NCBI RefSeq assembly: GCF_014645795.1
Contig: NZ_BMMK01000005.1
Location: 134,522-198,521, forward strand
DNA from: Longimycelium tulufanense
Lineage (GTDB): Bacteria; Actinomycetota; Actinomycetes; Mycobacteriales; Pseudonocardiaceae
Direction: 5' to 3'
DNA: 64,000 nt
Part shown: piece by piece, positions 43,615-55,112 of the stretch
Position numbering within the stretch: position 1 is the stretch's first letter
Layout: each line of letters begins with the position of its first letter
The notes under the pieces: generated by a model
Databases searched by the model: none
What the model was told of the DNA's origin: nothing
What the model saw: only the letters and a program-made list of their open reading frames with translations
Made by a program: the position numbers and the translations under genes

Positions 43615-43994
43615 GGCTGGGTGTCCTCCACCCGCTCGTCCCCGGCGCAGCCGTAGGTCGGGCACAGCGCCACAGCGTTGCCGGTCGCGGCCAGGACCAC
43701 CTCGGCCGCCGCCAGCACGTCGACCAGTCCCGGCTGCGCCAGCCGGAACACCGACGCCCGTCCCGCGGGTTCCGAGGCCACCAACCCGCAGCCACGCAGG
43801 CAGGCCAGGTGTTGGGACACCGTGGACTGCGCCAGGCCCAACACCTCGACCAGGTCCACGACCCGGGCCGGGCCCTGGCTGGCCAGCCTGCGCAGGATCG
43901 CCAGGCGGGTCGGATCGCCCAGGGACCGGAACAACGCCGCCGCAGGTGCGAGCTCCACCCGTATGAGTTCGTCATCGGCCGCTGTCATCGTCAT
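43611..43994 (-). CDS. CmtR-like ArsR-family metal sensor
   Basis: A 127-aa ArsR/SmtB repressor: LFRSLGDPTRLAILRRLASQ, then LGLAQSTVSQHLACLRGCGLV. The C-x3-C in the recognition helix (ACLRGCG) and a third Cys near the C-terminus (ALCPTYGC) match the Cd/Pb site of mycobacterial CmtR. It is followed by an overlapping transporter gene and preceded by a short palindrome, so it should repress its own operon until metal binds. Confidence 0.88.
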   Translation of the reverse strand: MTMTAADDELIRVELAPAAALFRSLGDPTRLAILRRLASQGPARVVDLVEVLGLAQSTVSQHLACLRGCGLVASEPAGRASVFRLAQPGLVDVLAAAEVVLAATGNAVALCPTYGCAGDERVEDTQP

Positions 43995-43996
43995 AT

Positions 43997-44011
43997 CCCG
44001 ATGATATCGGG
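43997..44011. promoter_or_regulatory. Operator candidate of the metal-sensor operon
   Basis: CCCGAT-GAT-ATCGGG, a perfect inverted repeat with 6-bp arms, 2 bp upstream of the sensor start codon. Binding there would block initiation of a nearly leaderless transcript. Confidence 0.55.
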
Positions 44012-44073
44012 CACGGTAATCGACGCGCCTCGGGGTCGGTCGGGTTTTCGAGCGCCGTACCCGGGAACGCCTT

Positions 44074-44100
44074 ACCCGAAGGTGCCGGCCACCTTCGGGT
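44074..44100. promoter_or_regulatory. Inverted repeat before the TPP enzyme gene
   Basis: Arms ACCCGAAGGTG and CACCTTCGGGT (11 bp) around a 5-nt loop, 29 bp before the start codon. It is not behind any gene, so it is either an operator or a 5' leader hairpin. Confidence 0.5.
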
Positions 44101-44129
44101 GCCGGCGTGGCCTCGTCCGAGGAGGTGCC

Positions 44130-45920
44130 ATGGCCCAGCTTGTGGCCGACTACGTGTTGCGGCGACTTCGGGAGTGGGGGGTGACCCACGTCTTCGGCTA
44201 CGCCGGCGACGGGATCAACGGGTTGCTCGCGGCCTGGGAGCGGGCGGACAACGACCCGCGGTTCGTCCAGGCCCGCCACGAGGAGCTGGCCGCCTTCGAG
44301 GCGACCGGCTACGCAAAGTTCTCCGGCCAGGTCGGGGTGTGCACGGCCACCTCCGGCCCCGGCGCGATCCACCTGCTCAACGGCCTGTACGACGCCAAGC
44401 TCGACCACGTGCCGGTGGTGGCGCTCGTCGGGCAGACCGCGCGCAGCGCGATGGGTGGCTCCTACCAGCAGGAGGTCGACCTCATCAGCCTTTTCAAGGA
44501 CGTGGCCAACGAGTACGTGCAGATGGTCACGGTGCCCGAACAACTGCCGAACGTGCTCGACCGGGCGATGCGGATCGCCTACAGCCGGCGCACGGTGACC
44601 ACCGTCATCATCCCGGCCGACGTGCAGGACCTCGAGTACAGCCCGCCGCCGCACGAGTTCAAGATGGTGCCCTCCAGCCTGGGCATGCCGCACGCCGTCC
44701 CGGTGCCCGCCGAGGAGGACCTGGCCCACGCCGCCGAGGTGCTCAACGCGGGCGAGCGGGTCGCGATCCTGGCCGGCCAGGGTGCGCGGAACGCGCGCGA
44801 GGAGCTGGTCGAGGTCGCCGAGGTGCTGGGTGCGGGGGTCGCCAAGGCGATGTTGGGCAAGGACGTGCTGCCGGACGACCTGCCGTTCGTCACCGGTGCG
44901 ATCGGCCTGCTGGGCACCCGGCCGTCCTACGAGCTGATGCGGGACTGCGACACGCTGCTCGTGGTCGGGTCGAACCTGCCCTACAGCCAGTTCCTTCCGG
45001 ACTACGGCCAGGCCCGCGGGGTACAGATCGACATCGACCCCACCATGCTCGGTCTGCGGTACCCCTTCGAGGCGAACCTGCACGGCGACGCCGCGCGCAC
45101 GCTGCGGGCCCTGCTGCCGCGACTGCGGCGCAAGGCGGACGGTGACTGGCGCCGGACCATCGAGCACAACATCTCCCGGTGGTGGGATGTGATGGATCGG
45201 CGGGCCAAGGTGTCGGCCGACCCGATCAACCCGGAGCTGGTCTTCCACGACCTGTCCCCGCTGCTGCCCGAAGACGCAATCATCACCTCCGACTCCGGAT
45301 CGGCCGCCAACTGGTACGCCCGGCACCTGAAGTTCCGGGGCCGCATGCGGGGCTCGCTGTCCGGAACGTTGGCGACGATGGGCTGCGGCATGCCGTACGC
45401 GACCGCCGCCAAGTTCGCGCACCCGGACCGGCCGGTCTTCGCGCTCGTCGGTGATGGCGCCATGCAGATGAACGGGCTCAACGAGCTGCTGACCATCGAG
45501 ATGTACTGGCAGGAGTGGCGTGACCGGCGGCTGGTCGTCGGGGTGCTCAACAACGGCGATCTCAACCAGGTGACCTGGGAGTTGCGCGCGATGGGCGGGT
45601 CGCCGCAGTTCCTGCCGTCGCAGCGGCTTCCCGAGTTCCCCTACGCGTCCTTCGCCGAGAGCATCGGGTTGCACGGCATCCGGGTGGACAAGCCGGACAC
45701 CGTGCGCGGTGCCTGGGAGGAGGCGCTGCGTTGTGACCGGCCGTGTGTGGTCGAGTTCCTGACCGACCCGAACATCCCGCCGATCCCGCCGCACGCCACG
45801 TGGGAGCAGATGGAGAAGACCGCCGCGGCGTTGCTGAAGGGCGACCCGGAGGCGTGGAACATCCTCAAGCAGGGCACCAAGGTGAAGATGCAGGAGATGC
45901 TGCCGGGATCCGGGCGGTGA
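44130..45920 (+). CDS. TPP-dependent enzyme of the pyruvate oxidase type
   Basis: A 596-aa thiamine-diphosphate enzyme. The activating Glu is in ARHEELAAFEATGYAK, the cofactor motif is VGDGAMQMNGLNELLTIEMY ending at LNNGDLNQVTWE (G-D-G...N-N), and the central Rossmann-like domain is regular. Overall order and length match pyruvate dehydrogenase (quinone)/PoxB and acetolactate-synthase relatives; without FAD-site or acetolactate-specific residues visible, decarboxylation of pyruvate or another 2-oxo acid is the safest call. GGAGG is 4 bp from the ATG. Confidence 0.88.
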   Translation: MAQLVADYVLRRLREWGVTHVFGYAGDGINGLLAAWERADNDPRFVQARHEELAAFEATGYAKFSGQVGVCTATSGPGAIHLLNGLYDAKLDHVPVVALVGQTARSAMGGSYQQEVDLISLFKDVANEYVQMVTVPEQLPNVLDRAMRIAYSRRTVTTVIIPADVQDLEYSPPPHEFKMVPSSLGMPHAVPVPAEEDLAHAAEVLNAGERVAILAGQGARNAREELVEVAEVLGAGVAKAMLGKDVLPDDLPFVTGAIGLLGTRPSYELMRDCDTLLVVGSNLPYSQFLPDYGQARGVQIDIDPTMLGLRYPFEANLHGDAARTLRALLPRLRRKADGDWRRTIEHNISRWWDVMDRRAKVSADPINPELVFHDLSPLLPEDAIITSDSGSAANWYARHLKFRGRMRGSLSGTLATMGCGMPYATAAKFAHPDRPVFALVGDGAMQMNGLNELLTIEMYWQEWRDRRLVVGVLNNGDLNQVTWELRAMGGSPQFLPSQRLPEFPYASFAESIGLHGIRVDKPDTVRGAWEEALRCDRPCVVEFLTDPNIPPIPPHATWEQMEKTAAALLKGDPEAWNILKQGTKVKMQEMLPGSGR

Positions 45921-46067
45921 GCCGATCCGGTGCCGCTGGTGAGGGAACGCCGCAATCGCTTGTCGGATCCCAACCGAGACCGAGGAGGTGGGCGGGACAC
46001 ACTCGCCGAGGACGACCGATGTCGGGCAGTATCGCGTGGGGTGTACAACGGCAACGGGATGGGCGTC

Positions 46068-48995
46068 TTATCCCAGTGCGCCCGCCAGAACCTCGGCGAG
46101 GTGCCGGGCATGCCGCGTACTCCCATGCTCGATCTGGGTACGGCAACTGAAGCCATCGGCGAGCAGCACCGTGTCAGGCGCGGCTTCCCGCACCGCTGGG
46201 AGCAGGGCGCGCTCCGCGCAGGCCATCGACACATCGTAGTGGTCCTTTTCGAAGCCGAAGTTTCCTGCCAGGCCGCAACATCCGGAGTCCAGTACCTCGG
46301 CGTCCAGACCGATCTGCCGCATGAGTTCAACGTCGGGCCCGAAGCCCAGCACTGCGTGCTGGTGGCAGTGCGTCTGGATGAGCGCCTCCCGGTGCACCTG
46401 GGGTGGTGACCAGGGCCCGGGCAGGTGGCTGGTCAATATCTCGGCCAGGGTGACGAAACGGCGGCGTAGCCGGCGTACGTCCTCGTCATCGGGCATCAGC
46501 TCTTCCATGTCGGCGCGGAACACTGCGGTGCAGGAGGGTTCCAGGCCGACCACCAACGTGTCGGTCCGGATCCATGGACGCAGCGCGCGGAGGGTTCGCC
46601 GGATCATCTTGGCCGCCATGTCGAGCTGCCCGGTGGAGATCCACGTCAAGCCACAGCACAGGGCCTGTTCGGGTACGACCACCCGGAAGCCGGCGGCTTG
46701 CAGCACCCGGACCGCGGCCCGAGCGATGTGCGGGTGGTAGTGATTGGTGAAGGTGTCCGGCCACAACACCACCGTCCGTGGATCTCCAGGAACAGCACTC
46801 TCCGGACAGCGGTATTGCCGCCACCACCGCTGGAACGTCCGTGGCGCGAACCTCGGGATCTCCCGTTGCGGGGCTATGCCCGCGACGCGCTTTCCCACGC
46901 GCGACACCAGCGGTGTGTGCAGAGCCGCGTTAGCAAGCCGGGGCACCTGGCCCGCGAGGTGGGCCCACAGTGGCATCCAGCCAAGGCTGTAGTGCTGGGC
47001 GGGGCGCGGCCGCCGGTGGTAGTGGTGGGCAAGGAACTCGGCCTTGTAGGTGGCCATGTCGACGCCGACCGGGCAGTCCTTCTTACAGCCCTTGCAGGCC
47101 AGACAGAGGTCGAGGGCGTCGCGCACGGCGGTGGACCGCCAGCCGTCGGTGATCGGGGAGTCCTCGTGTCCCCGCATCATCTCGAACAGCAGACGCGCCC
47201 GGCCCCGGGTGGAGTGCTCCTCCTCGAGCGTGGCCATGTAGGAGGGGCACATCACGCCGCCGGAGTGCTGCCGGCACTTGCCCACCCCCACGCAGCGGCC
47301 GACCGCGCGGACGAAGCTGCGGCCGTCGTCGGGGTACCGGAAGTGGGTCGGTTCCTGCCGCGGTCGCCAGTCCGGCCCCAGCCGCAGGTGCTCGTCGACC
47401 CGGCAGGGCGCCACAATCTTGCCGGGGTTCATCCGGTTGCCGGGGTCGAACAGGTTCTTCAGCTCGCCGAACGCACCGACCAACTCTGGCCCGAACATGC
47501 GGACCAGCAGCTCCCCACGGGCCTGGCCGTCGCCGTGCTCCCCGGACAGCGAGCCGCCGTACTCGCTGACCAGGTCGGCGGCGCGCTGCACGAACCGGCG
47601 GAAGCCGCGCACCCCGAGCGCGGTGGTGAGCTGGAAGGGGATGCGGGTGTGCACGCAGCCGTGGCCGAAGTGCCCGTAGATCGAGGGGTGGTCCAGCTCG
47701 AACTCGGTGAACAACGCCCTGAGGTCGCGCAGGTAGTCACCGAGCCGGTCCGGTGGTACCGCGGAGTCCTCCCAGCCCGGCCAGTTGTCCGGCAGCCCGG
47801 GCGGGTGGGCGGTCACCCCCAGCCCGGACTCCCGTGCGGCGTGGATCTTCTCCTGCAGCCGGGGGTCCTCGGCCAGCAGGACGTCGTCGTTCTCCGGCCG
47901 CTTGTGCAGTGCCGCCAGGACTTCTCGCGCCCGGTCCCGGGCCTCCTCCGGCGAGTCTCCACCGTACTGGGCGAGCAGCCAGCCACCGCCGCGGGGGAGC
48001 TGCCGTGCGGACTCCTCGTGCATGCGTTGGCGGTGCATCAGCTCGACCAGCCGGTCGTCGATGGCCTCGAGCTGGAGGGGGCTGGCGACGGCAAGGATGT
48101 CGGCGACGTGGTCGGCGGCGTCAGCGATGTCGGCGTAGCCGAGCACGAGCGTTGCCTTGTGCTCGATCCTCGGGACGAGCTTCAGCTCGGCGCGCAGCAC
48201 CGTGGCCAGCGTTCCCTCACTGCCCACCAGCAGCTTGGCAACGTCGAAGTCCTGTTCGGAAAGGAGCGCGTCCAGGTTGTACCCGGAGACGCGACGCGGG
48301 ATGTCCGGGTAGCGCTGCCGGATCAGCCCGGCATAGCGGTCCCGTAGCTGGCACAGGCCCCGGTACAGCTCGCCGCGCCGACCGTCCTCGGCGGCGAGGC
48401 GGCTCAGCTCGGGCTCATCGGTCGGGCCCACCCAGCTGCGGAGCCCGTCGTAGGTGACGACCTCCATCGCACCGACGTTGTCCACCACCTTGCCGGTCCG
48501 CTGGGCCGTGGCGCCGCAGGAGTTGTTGCCGATCATGCCGCCGATGGCGCAGTGGCTGTGGGTGGACGGGCGGGGGCCGAACTCCAGGCCGTACCCGGAG
48601 AGTTGCCGGTTCAGCTCGTCGAGGACGATGCCGGGCTCGACGAGGCATGTCCGGTTCTCCGCATCCACCGACAGCAGGTGGTGGCAGTACTTGGTCCAGT
48701 CGATGACGACCGCGACGTTGGTGCACTGCCCACCCAGGCTGGTCCCTCCCCCGCGGGAGAGCACCGGGGCGCCGTGCTCGCGGCAGACCTCAACGGCGAC
48801 GGCCCCGGCCTCGACCGTCCGAGGTAGGACAATGCCGATGGGCACCTGGCGGTAGTTGGAGGCGTCGGTGGCGTAGGCGCCGCGCGTCCCCGCGTCGAAG
48901 CGCACTTCACCGTCCACGCGGGAGCACAGGTCATCGCGCAATGCGGCGCTGTCCACCCTGGGCAGGATGCCCAGCTCGCCCACCGGCCCTGTCAT
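46068..48995 (-). CDS. YdiJ-like FAD/Fe-S D-2-hydroxyacid dehydrogenase
   Basis: A 975-aa fusion. Residues 1-270 are a PCMH-type FAD domain (APVLSRGGGTSLGGQCTNVAVVIDW, GGMIGNNSCGATAQR). A FAD-oxidase C domain follows (YGHFGHGCVHTRIPF, SGEHGDGQARGELL). Two 4Fe-4S motifs are GRCVGVGKCRQHSGGVMCPSY and LCLACKGCKKDCP, then two Cys-Cys-Gly domains (ALCCGLTWI; SGCCGLAGNFGFEKDHY). The same architecture occurs in E. coli YdiJ, a D-2-hydroxyglutarate dehydrogenase; D-lactate is the alternative substrate. GGAGG lies 8 bp before ATG 48995. It is convergent with the TPP enzyme gene. Confidence 0.9.
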   Translation of the reverse strand: MTGPVGELGILPRVDSAALRDDLCSRVDGEVRFDAGTRGAYATDASNYRQVPIGIVLPRTVEAGAVAVEVCREHGAPVLSRGGGTSLGGQCTNVAVVIDWTKYCHHLLSVDAENRTCLVEPGIVLDELNRQLSGYGLEFGPRPSTHSHCAIGGMIGNNSCGATAQRTGKVVDNVGAMEVVTYDGLRSWVGPTDEPELSRLAAEDGRRGELYRGLCQLRDRYAGLIRQRYPDIPRRVSGYNLDALLSEQDFDVAKLLVGSEGTLATVLRAELKLVPRIEHKATLVLGYADIADAADHVADILAVASPLQLEAIDDRLVELMHRQRMHEESARQLPRGGGWLLAQYGGDSPEEARDRAREVLAALHKRPENDDVLLAEDPRLQEKIHAARESGLGVTAHPPGLPDNWPGWEDSAVPPDRLGDYLRDLRALFTEFELDHPSIYGHFGHGCVHTRIPFQLTTALGVRGFRRFVQRAADLVSEYGGSLSGEHGDGQARGELLVRMFGPELVGAFGELKNLFDPGNRMNPGKIVAPCRVDEHLRLGPDWRPRQEPTHFRYPDDGRSFVRAVGRCVGVGKCRQHSGGVMCPSYMATLEEEHSTRGRARLLFEMMRGHEDSPITDGWRSTAVRDALDLCLACKGCKKDCPVGVDMATYKAEFLAHHYHRRPRPAQHYSLGWMPLWAHLAGQVPRLANAALHTPLVSRVGKRVAGIAPQREIPRFAPRTFQRWWRQYRCPESAVPGDPRTVVLWPDTFTNHYHPHIARAAVRVLQAAGFRVVVPEQALCCGLTWISTGQLDMAAKMIRRTLRALRPWIRTDTLVVGLEPSCTAVFRADMEELMPDDEDVRRLRRRFVTLAEILTSHLPGPWSPPQVHREALIQTHCHQHAVLGFGPDVELMRQIGLDAEVLDSGCCGLAGNFGFEKDHYDVSMACAERALLPAVREAAPDTVLLADGFSCRTQIEHGSTRHARHLAEVLAGALG

Positions 48996-49124
48996 CCCAC
49001 CCACCTCCGGTCGGGCCTGTCGGAAAACGATCGAGTCACCCAGCGCATGCCGTGTGGTGTGGCACGAGGTCGCGAAGCTGGCCAGGCCGTCGAGACACCC
49101 TCCTGGACCGAGTTCCCGGCACGG

Positions 49125-49403
49125 CTACGGCAGGCGTCTTTGCTGCTTCTCGCGCCGCCACAGGTACGCCAGTGCGGTGCCGGTCAGGATCACCAGACCG
49201 CCGAAAAAGCTGGTCGGGCTGGCCGCCACCACACCTGCGAGCGAGAGGACCGCGCCGAGATACAGCAGGACGAGGTAGGGCCAGCGGCGTCGCCCCGCAC
49301 CTGTCGGTCGTCCCGTAGCCAGTGCCTCGGCCAGCTCGGGGTCGCTCTGCTCGAACCACAGTTCGATGCGCGCAAGTTGCTGGCGTTCGCGTCGGCTCAG
49401 CAT
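49125..49403 (-). CDS. DUF3040 membrane protein
   Basis: A 92-aa protein: LSRRERQQLARIELWFEQSDPELAEAL, the DUF3040 signature, then two hydrophobic spans (YLVLLYLGAVLSLAGVV; FFGGLVILTGTALAYLW) and a basic tail. The family is widespread and uncharacterised in actinomycetes. Confidence 0.87.
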   Translation of the reverse strand: MLSRRERQQLARIELWFEQSDPELAEALATGRPTGAGRRRWPYLVLLYLGAVLSLAGVVAASPTSFFGGLVILTGTALAYLWRREKQQRRLP

Positions 49404-49506
49404 CGCGACTCCCGGCCCTTACGTGCCTCATCCTTCTCCGGTTACCCCTCCGCGAGCGCGGCATACGCGGCCCGCCACGTGGCATGCGGTGGGTAGGCGG
49501 TGGTAC

Positions 49507-50742
49507 TCAACGCTGGGGGTGGTCGTCCCTGCGCGGGGGATACTGATCCCCCTTGCCCGGGTACCACCAGTTCTCAGGTGGCCGCGAGGTGTCCTGGCCG
49601 AAGTCGGCGCCGGCACGGCCGCCCACGGTGAAACCTCGCCTGGCTACCGCCCGGCTGATGTCGGACGGGGAGATGATGCCGACGATGCGGCCCTCGTGCT
49701 GCACCAGGATGCGACCGTCGCCGGGCTGCTCCAGGCGCGGCAGCACGCTGGACAGCGGCTCGTCCGGCTCGGCCTGGGGCACCTCGTGGGGTGGGCGGGC
49801 GATCTCCCACAGCGTGGTGTGGCCCCGGCGCTCCCGCGGGACCTCGCGGAGCCGGTTCAGCGTGACCAGCCCGCGCAGCCGCCCCTCGTTGTCGACCAAC
49901 GGGTAGGTGGAGTGCATCCGCACCACGGCGACGTCGGTGAGGAAGTTGGCGACGGTCTGCTCGCCACCGACGGTCTGGGGGTGCTCGGTCATCACATCGC
50001 GGACCCGCAGCCCGGACAGGGCGGCACCCACCCGCGCCTGCTGCTCCTCGGCGGCGGCCATGTTGACCACGAACCAGCCCAGCAGGATCCACCACAGGCC
50101 GCCCCCGTTGCCGGCCAGCAGGGTCACGACCCCCAGGACGATGAGCAGGAACCCGAACCCGCGGCCGGCGCGGGTGGCCCACACCGCCGCCTGCACCCGG
50201 TCACCGCGCCAGGCCCACAACGCCGCCCTGAGCACCCGGCCACCGTCCAACGGTGCCGCCGGAACCAGGTTGAACACCGCCAGGATCACGTTGATCACTG
50301 CCAGGTAGGCCATCACCCCGACGGACAGTCGCCCGATACCCGCATTGACCCCGACCCACGAGGCCACGGCGAAGACCAGGGCGACCAGGAAGCTGGCCAG
50401 CGGCCCCACCGCGGCGATGCGGAAGTCCGCGCCCGGGCCGCGCGGTTCTCCGCGGAGCTGGGCCACCCCGCCGAGCAGCCACAGCGTGATGCCCTCCACC
50501 TCCAGGCCGTTGCGTCGCGCCACGACCGCGTGCGCGACCTCGTGGGCGAGCAGCGAGCACAGCAGGAGCAGCGCCGCGACCACGCCGGCCACCACATAGG
50601 CGAACGTCGGATAGCCCGGGAACACCGCGGGGAAGTTGTAGCCGGCCAGGCCGACGGCGACCAGCAGCACGATGCCGACGACACTCCAGTGCAGGCCGAC
50701 GCGCACCCCGGCCACGCGTCCCAGCCGAATGGTGGGCCTCAT
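49507..50742 (-). CDS. Site-2-protease-type zinc metalloprotease with CBS domains
   Basis: A 411-aa M50 membrane protease. Zinc motif HEVAH is at residues 67-71 (LLAHEVAHAVVARR) and the second motif is FNLVPAAPLDGGRVLRA. Two CBS domains occupy about residues 240-375 (LRVRDVMTEHPQTV; GRILVQHEGRIVGIISPSDISR), suggesting control by adenine nucleotides. Homologues such as Rv2625c-like proteins occur in stress and dormancy regions of mycobacteria. It could release membrane-bound regulators, for example the fused sigma factor at 8.8 kb, but that link is speculative. Confidence 0.9.
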   Translation of the reverse strand: MRPTIRLGRVAGVRVGLHWSVVGIVLLVAVGLAGYNFPAVFPGYPTFAYVVAGVVAALLLLCSLLAHEVAHAVVARRNGLEVEGITLWLLGGVAQLRGEPRGPGADFRIAAVGPLASFLVALVFAVASWVGVNAGIGRLSVGVMAYLAVINVILAVFNLVPAAPLDGGRVLRAALWAWRGDRVQAAVWATRAGRGFGFLLIVLGVVTLLAGNGGGLWWILLGWFVVNMAAAEEQQARVGAALSGLRVRDVMTEHPQTVGGEQTVANFLTDVAVVRMHSTYPLVDNEGRLRGLVTLNRLREVPRERRGHTTLWEIARPPHEVPQAEPDEPLSSVLPRLEQPGDGRILVQHEGRIVGIISPSDISRAVARRGFTVGGRAGADFGQDTSRPPENWWYPGKGDQYPPRRDDHPQR

Positions 50743-51119
50743 AGCACGCTGCTCCTCGCGCCGACGGCCGCGACCTCCGTCCCCGGTGTACCCGGTCGGC
50801 GACCCCGTGTACCTCCGTCACTCCGCCAGGACCAGCTTCCTCCGTTGGCTCCCGAACCGCACGGGGCCTCACTCCACTGTCCACCGGACCGACGCGGCGG
50901 CTGCGCCACAAGGACGCAAGCACGGGCCCCACCGGCGGTGCAGGTGCGCGGGAAGCACTGCTCATGCGGCCCCGGGCCGGGCCGCTCATCATGTGGACTC
51001 GAACGCGCCGAGGCGCCGGGGGATGACCCGGATAGGTCTGGACCACGTCGCGCGAAGGCGGCTACATTGCCGGCACCGCCGCCGCATGTTGTGAACAACA
51101 ACAAACGCGGGAGGTCGCG
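50743..51119. other. Promoter region of the beta-glucosidase gene
   Basis: No gene is supported. A LacI/GntR-style palindrome GTTGT-GA-ACAAC at 51088-51099, in a short AT-rich patch 20 bp before the start codon, is a likely operator or part of the promoter. Confidence 0.45.
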
Positions 51120-53420
<2,301 letters not shown>

Positions 53421-53431
53421 CGGGGCTCGTG

Positions 53432-53463
53432 CGTGGGCCCGGGCGAATCCGCCCGGGCCCACG
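53432..53463. terminator. Bidirectional hairpin terminator
   Basis: Perfect 14-bp arms (CGTGGGCCCGGGCG and its complement) with an AATC loop between convergent genes. Confidence 0.8.
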
Positions 53464-53488
53464 GCTCACTCCGTGACGTTGAGTGGAA

Positions 53489-54550
53489 TCAGCCGATCAG
53501 CAGGTCGCTGACCACGGCCGCGTGGTCGGAGTAGAAACGGCCGGGGCCGTGCTGGGGAAGTCGCTGGCCCACGACGAAGGACCGCGTCGTGCTGACGGTG
53601 CGGCCCTTGGCGAAGACGAAGTCGATGCGGTCCGGCATGATCATGTGGTCGTACTCCGGTTGCGGGCTCCAGGTTCGTCCGGGAGCGGAACACACATCGG
53701 GATTGGCGGCCCGGAAGGTGTCCACGAAGCCGGCATCGGTGAGCTTCTTCGTGGTCCGCAACGGGAACGCCATGCCGAAGTGGTCCCGGCAGCCGGCCCA
53801 CCCTTGTTCCCAGTCATGGCTCGGAACGGTGTTGAGATCACCGGCGAGAACGGTTGGGTCGGTGTTGCCTCGAAGCATCCGGGGCAACTGCACGTCGACA
53901 ATGTCGGTGATGTTGGGAAGCTGCCTGCTCTCTTCGGCCGCCACGACGTCCGCGGTGCTGTGTGGTGGCTTCTTGCCCGCCCGGACGTTGTGAGCGTTCT
54001 CGTCGACCAGATCACCGATCCAGGGATTGCTGTAGGACAGCCAGGTGTCGAAGAGGTTGAGCTGGCGGCCGTTGGGCAACCGGACCCGGACCCCGCCGAG
54101 GTTGAAGTCGCTCACCACGGACCCGGTGGGCTTCGGGTAGACCTCGACGACCGGGTAGTGGGTGAAGATCCAGAGGTTGTCGCTGGCTCCCGAGGTGATC
54201 CGGGTCGCCGAGTACACACCCTTGCCCGCACGCCGACTCAGCCCGGTCCGGATCTCCTCGGCCGATCCGTAGGTCTCAATGGCGAAGAAGACATCCGGCT
54301 GGAGCGCGACCAGCTGGTCGATCAACCGCGGCAGGTTCTGCGCACCGCCCACGGCCGGGTCCTTGCCGCCGTGCCAGATGTTCCACTCCAACACCCGAAC
54401 CGGGACGGCCGCGCTCGCGTTGGCGCTCCCTGCCAGTGGCAGCAGCCCGAGAAGCAACACGAGCGGGGCCATCAGCACCCGGGACCATCCCCGCAACCGG
54501 GAACGTCGGTATCCCTCCGGCTCGCTACGCCGCCAACTGCTCTCGAGCAC
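53489..54550 (-). CDS. Secreted endonuclease/exonuclease/phosphatase-fold protein
   Basis: A 353-aa exported phosphodiesterase-fold protein. The chosen GTG (54550) is followed by a basic stretch and hydrophobic core ending LLGLLPLAGSANASA; ATG at 54472 is possible. Fold motifs are RVLEWNIWHGG, PDVFFAIETYGS, VLAGDLNTVPSHDW (D-x-N metal site), DRIDFVFAKG and YSDHAAVVSDL. Members cut nucleic acids, sphingomyelin or inositol phosphates; substrate is not predictable. Being secreted it may scavenge phosphate. Confidence 0.83.
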   Translation of the reverse strand: MLESSWRRSEPEGYRRSRLRGWSRVLMAPLVLLLGLLPLAGSANASAAVPVRVLEWNIWHGGKDPAVGGAQNLPRLIDQLVALQPDVFFAIETYGSAEEIRTGLSRRAGKGVYSATRITSGASDNLWIFTHYPVVEVYPKPTGSVVSDFNLGGVRVRLPNGRQLNLFDTWLSYSNPWIGDLVDENAHNVRAGKKPPHSTADVVAAEESRQLPNITDIVDVQLPRMLRGNTDPTVLAGDLNTVPSHDWEQGWAGCRDHFGMAFPLRTTKKLTDAGFVDTFRAANPDVCSAPGRTWSPQPEYDHMIMPDRIDFVFAKGRTVSTTRSFVVGQRLPQHGPGRFYSDHAAVVSDLLIG

Positions 54551-54835
54551 GTCTTTCTCGACTCGCACCGCGCGATGACACCACAGTCGCGCGGTGCCTT
54601 GACCGAACCCGCGGTTGCCCGCGGATGAACATCTTCGCATTGTCCGAAGATCTCGTCCGAGGTGTCGCGCTGCTGAAGGCACACGGCCGTGCCTGCCAAC
54701 CGCCGCCCCGGGATCACCACCGTCCCGTCCGGGCCGGTCCCGCACCCCCACCGCCCAGCGGCACCGACTCGCCTCCATCGTGGTGGCCCACGCCATCGGA
54801 CGCTCCGGGACACGCCGGGGACTACCATTCCGGCT

Positions 54836-55105
54836 ATGGTGCGTGTTCCCCTGACCGCCGAGGAACGCCGGCGCGGTGAGCGGCTGGGCGCCCTCCTCCG
54901 TTCGGCCCGCGGTGGGCGGAGCATGGTGGACGTCGCCGCCAGGGCCGGGCTGTCCCCGGAAACCCTGCGCAAGATCGAGACCGGCCGGGCGCCGACTCCC
55001 TCCTTCTTCACGATCGCAGCGGTCGCCGCCGCGTTGGACATCTCCCTGGACCAGCTCGTTGTGGCCTGCGGGCAGGACCCGTCGGTCTCCGCCCCGGCCT
55101 GGTAG
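54836..55105 (+). CDS. XRE-type helix-turn-helix regulator
   Basis: An 89-aa protein: RLGALLRSARGGRSMVDVA then ARAGLSPETLRKIETGRAPTP, a full HTH_3 domain, and LDISLDQLVVAC. It is convergent with map, stops 7 bp apart, and might regulate it through the direct repeats in the map promoter. Confidence 0.82.
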   Translation: MVRVPLTAEERRRGERLGALLRSARGGRSMVDVAARAGLSPETLRKIETGRAPTPSFFTIAAVAAALDISLDQLVVACGQDPSVSAPAW

Positions 55106-55112
55106 GGCCCGC

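Noticed and set aside
43611..45794. 727-codon minus-strand frame covering the TPP enzyme gene
   Set aside because: Only its last 127 codons are the ArsR gene; the rest is the antisense of the TPP enzyme.
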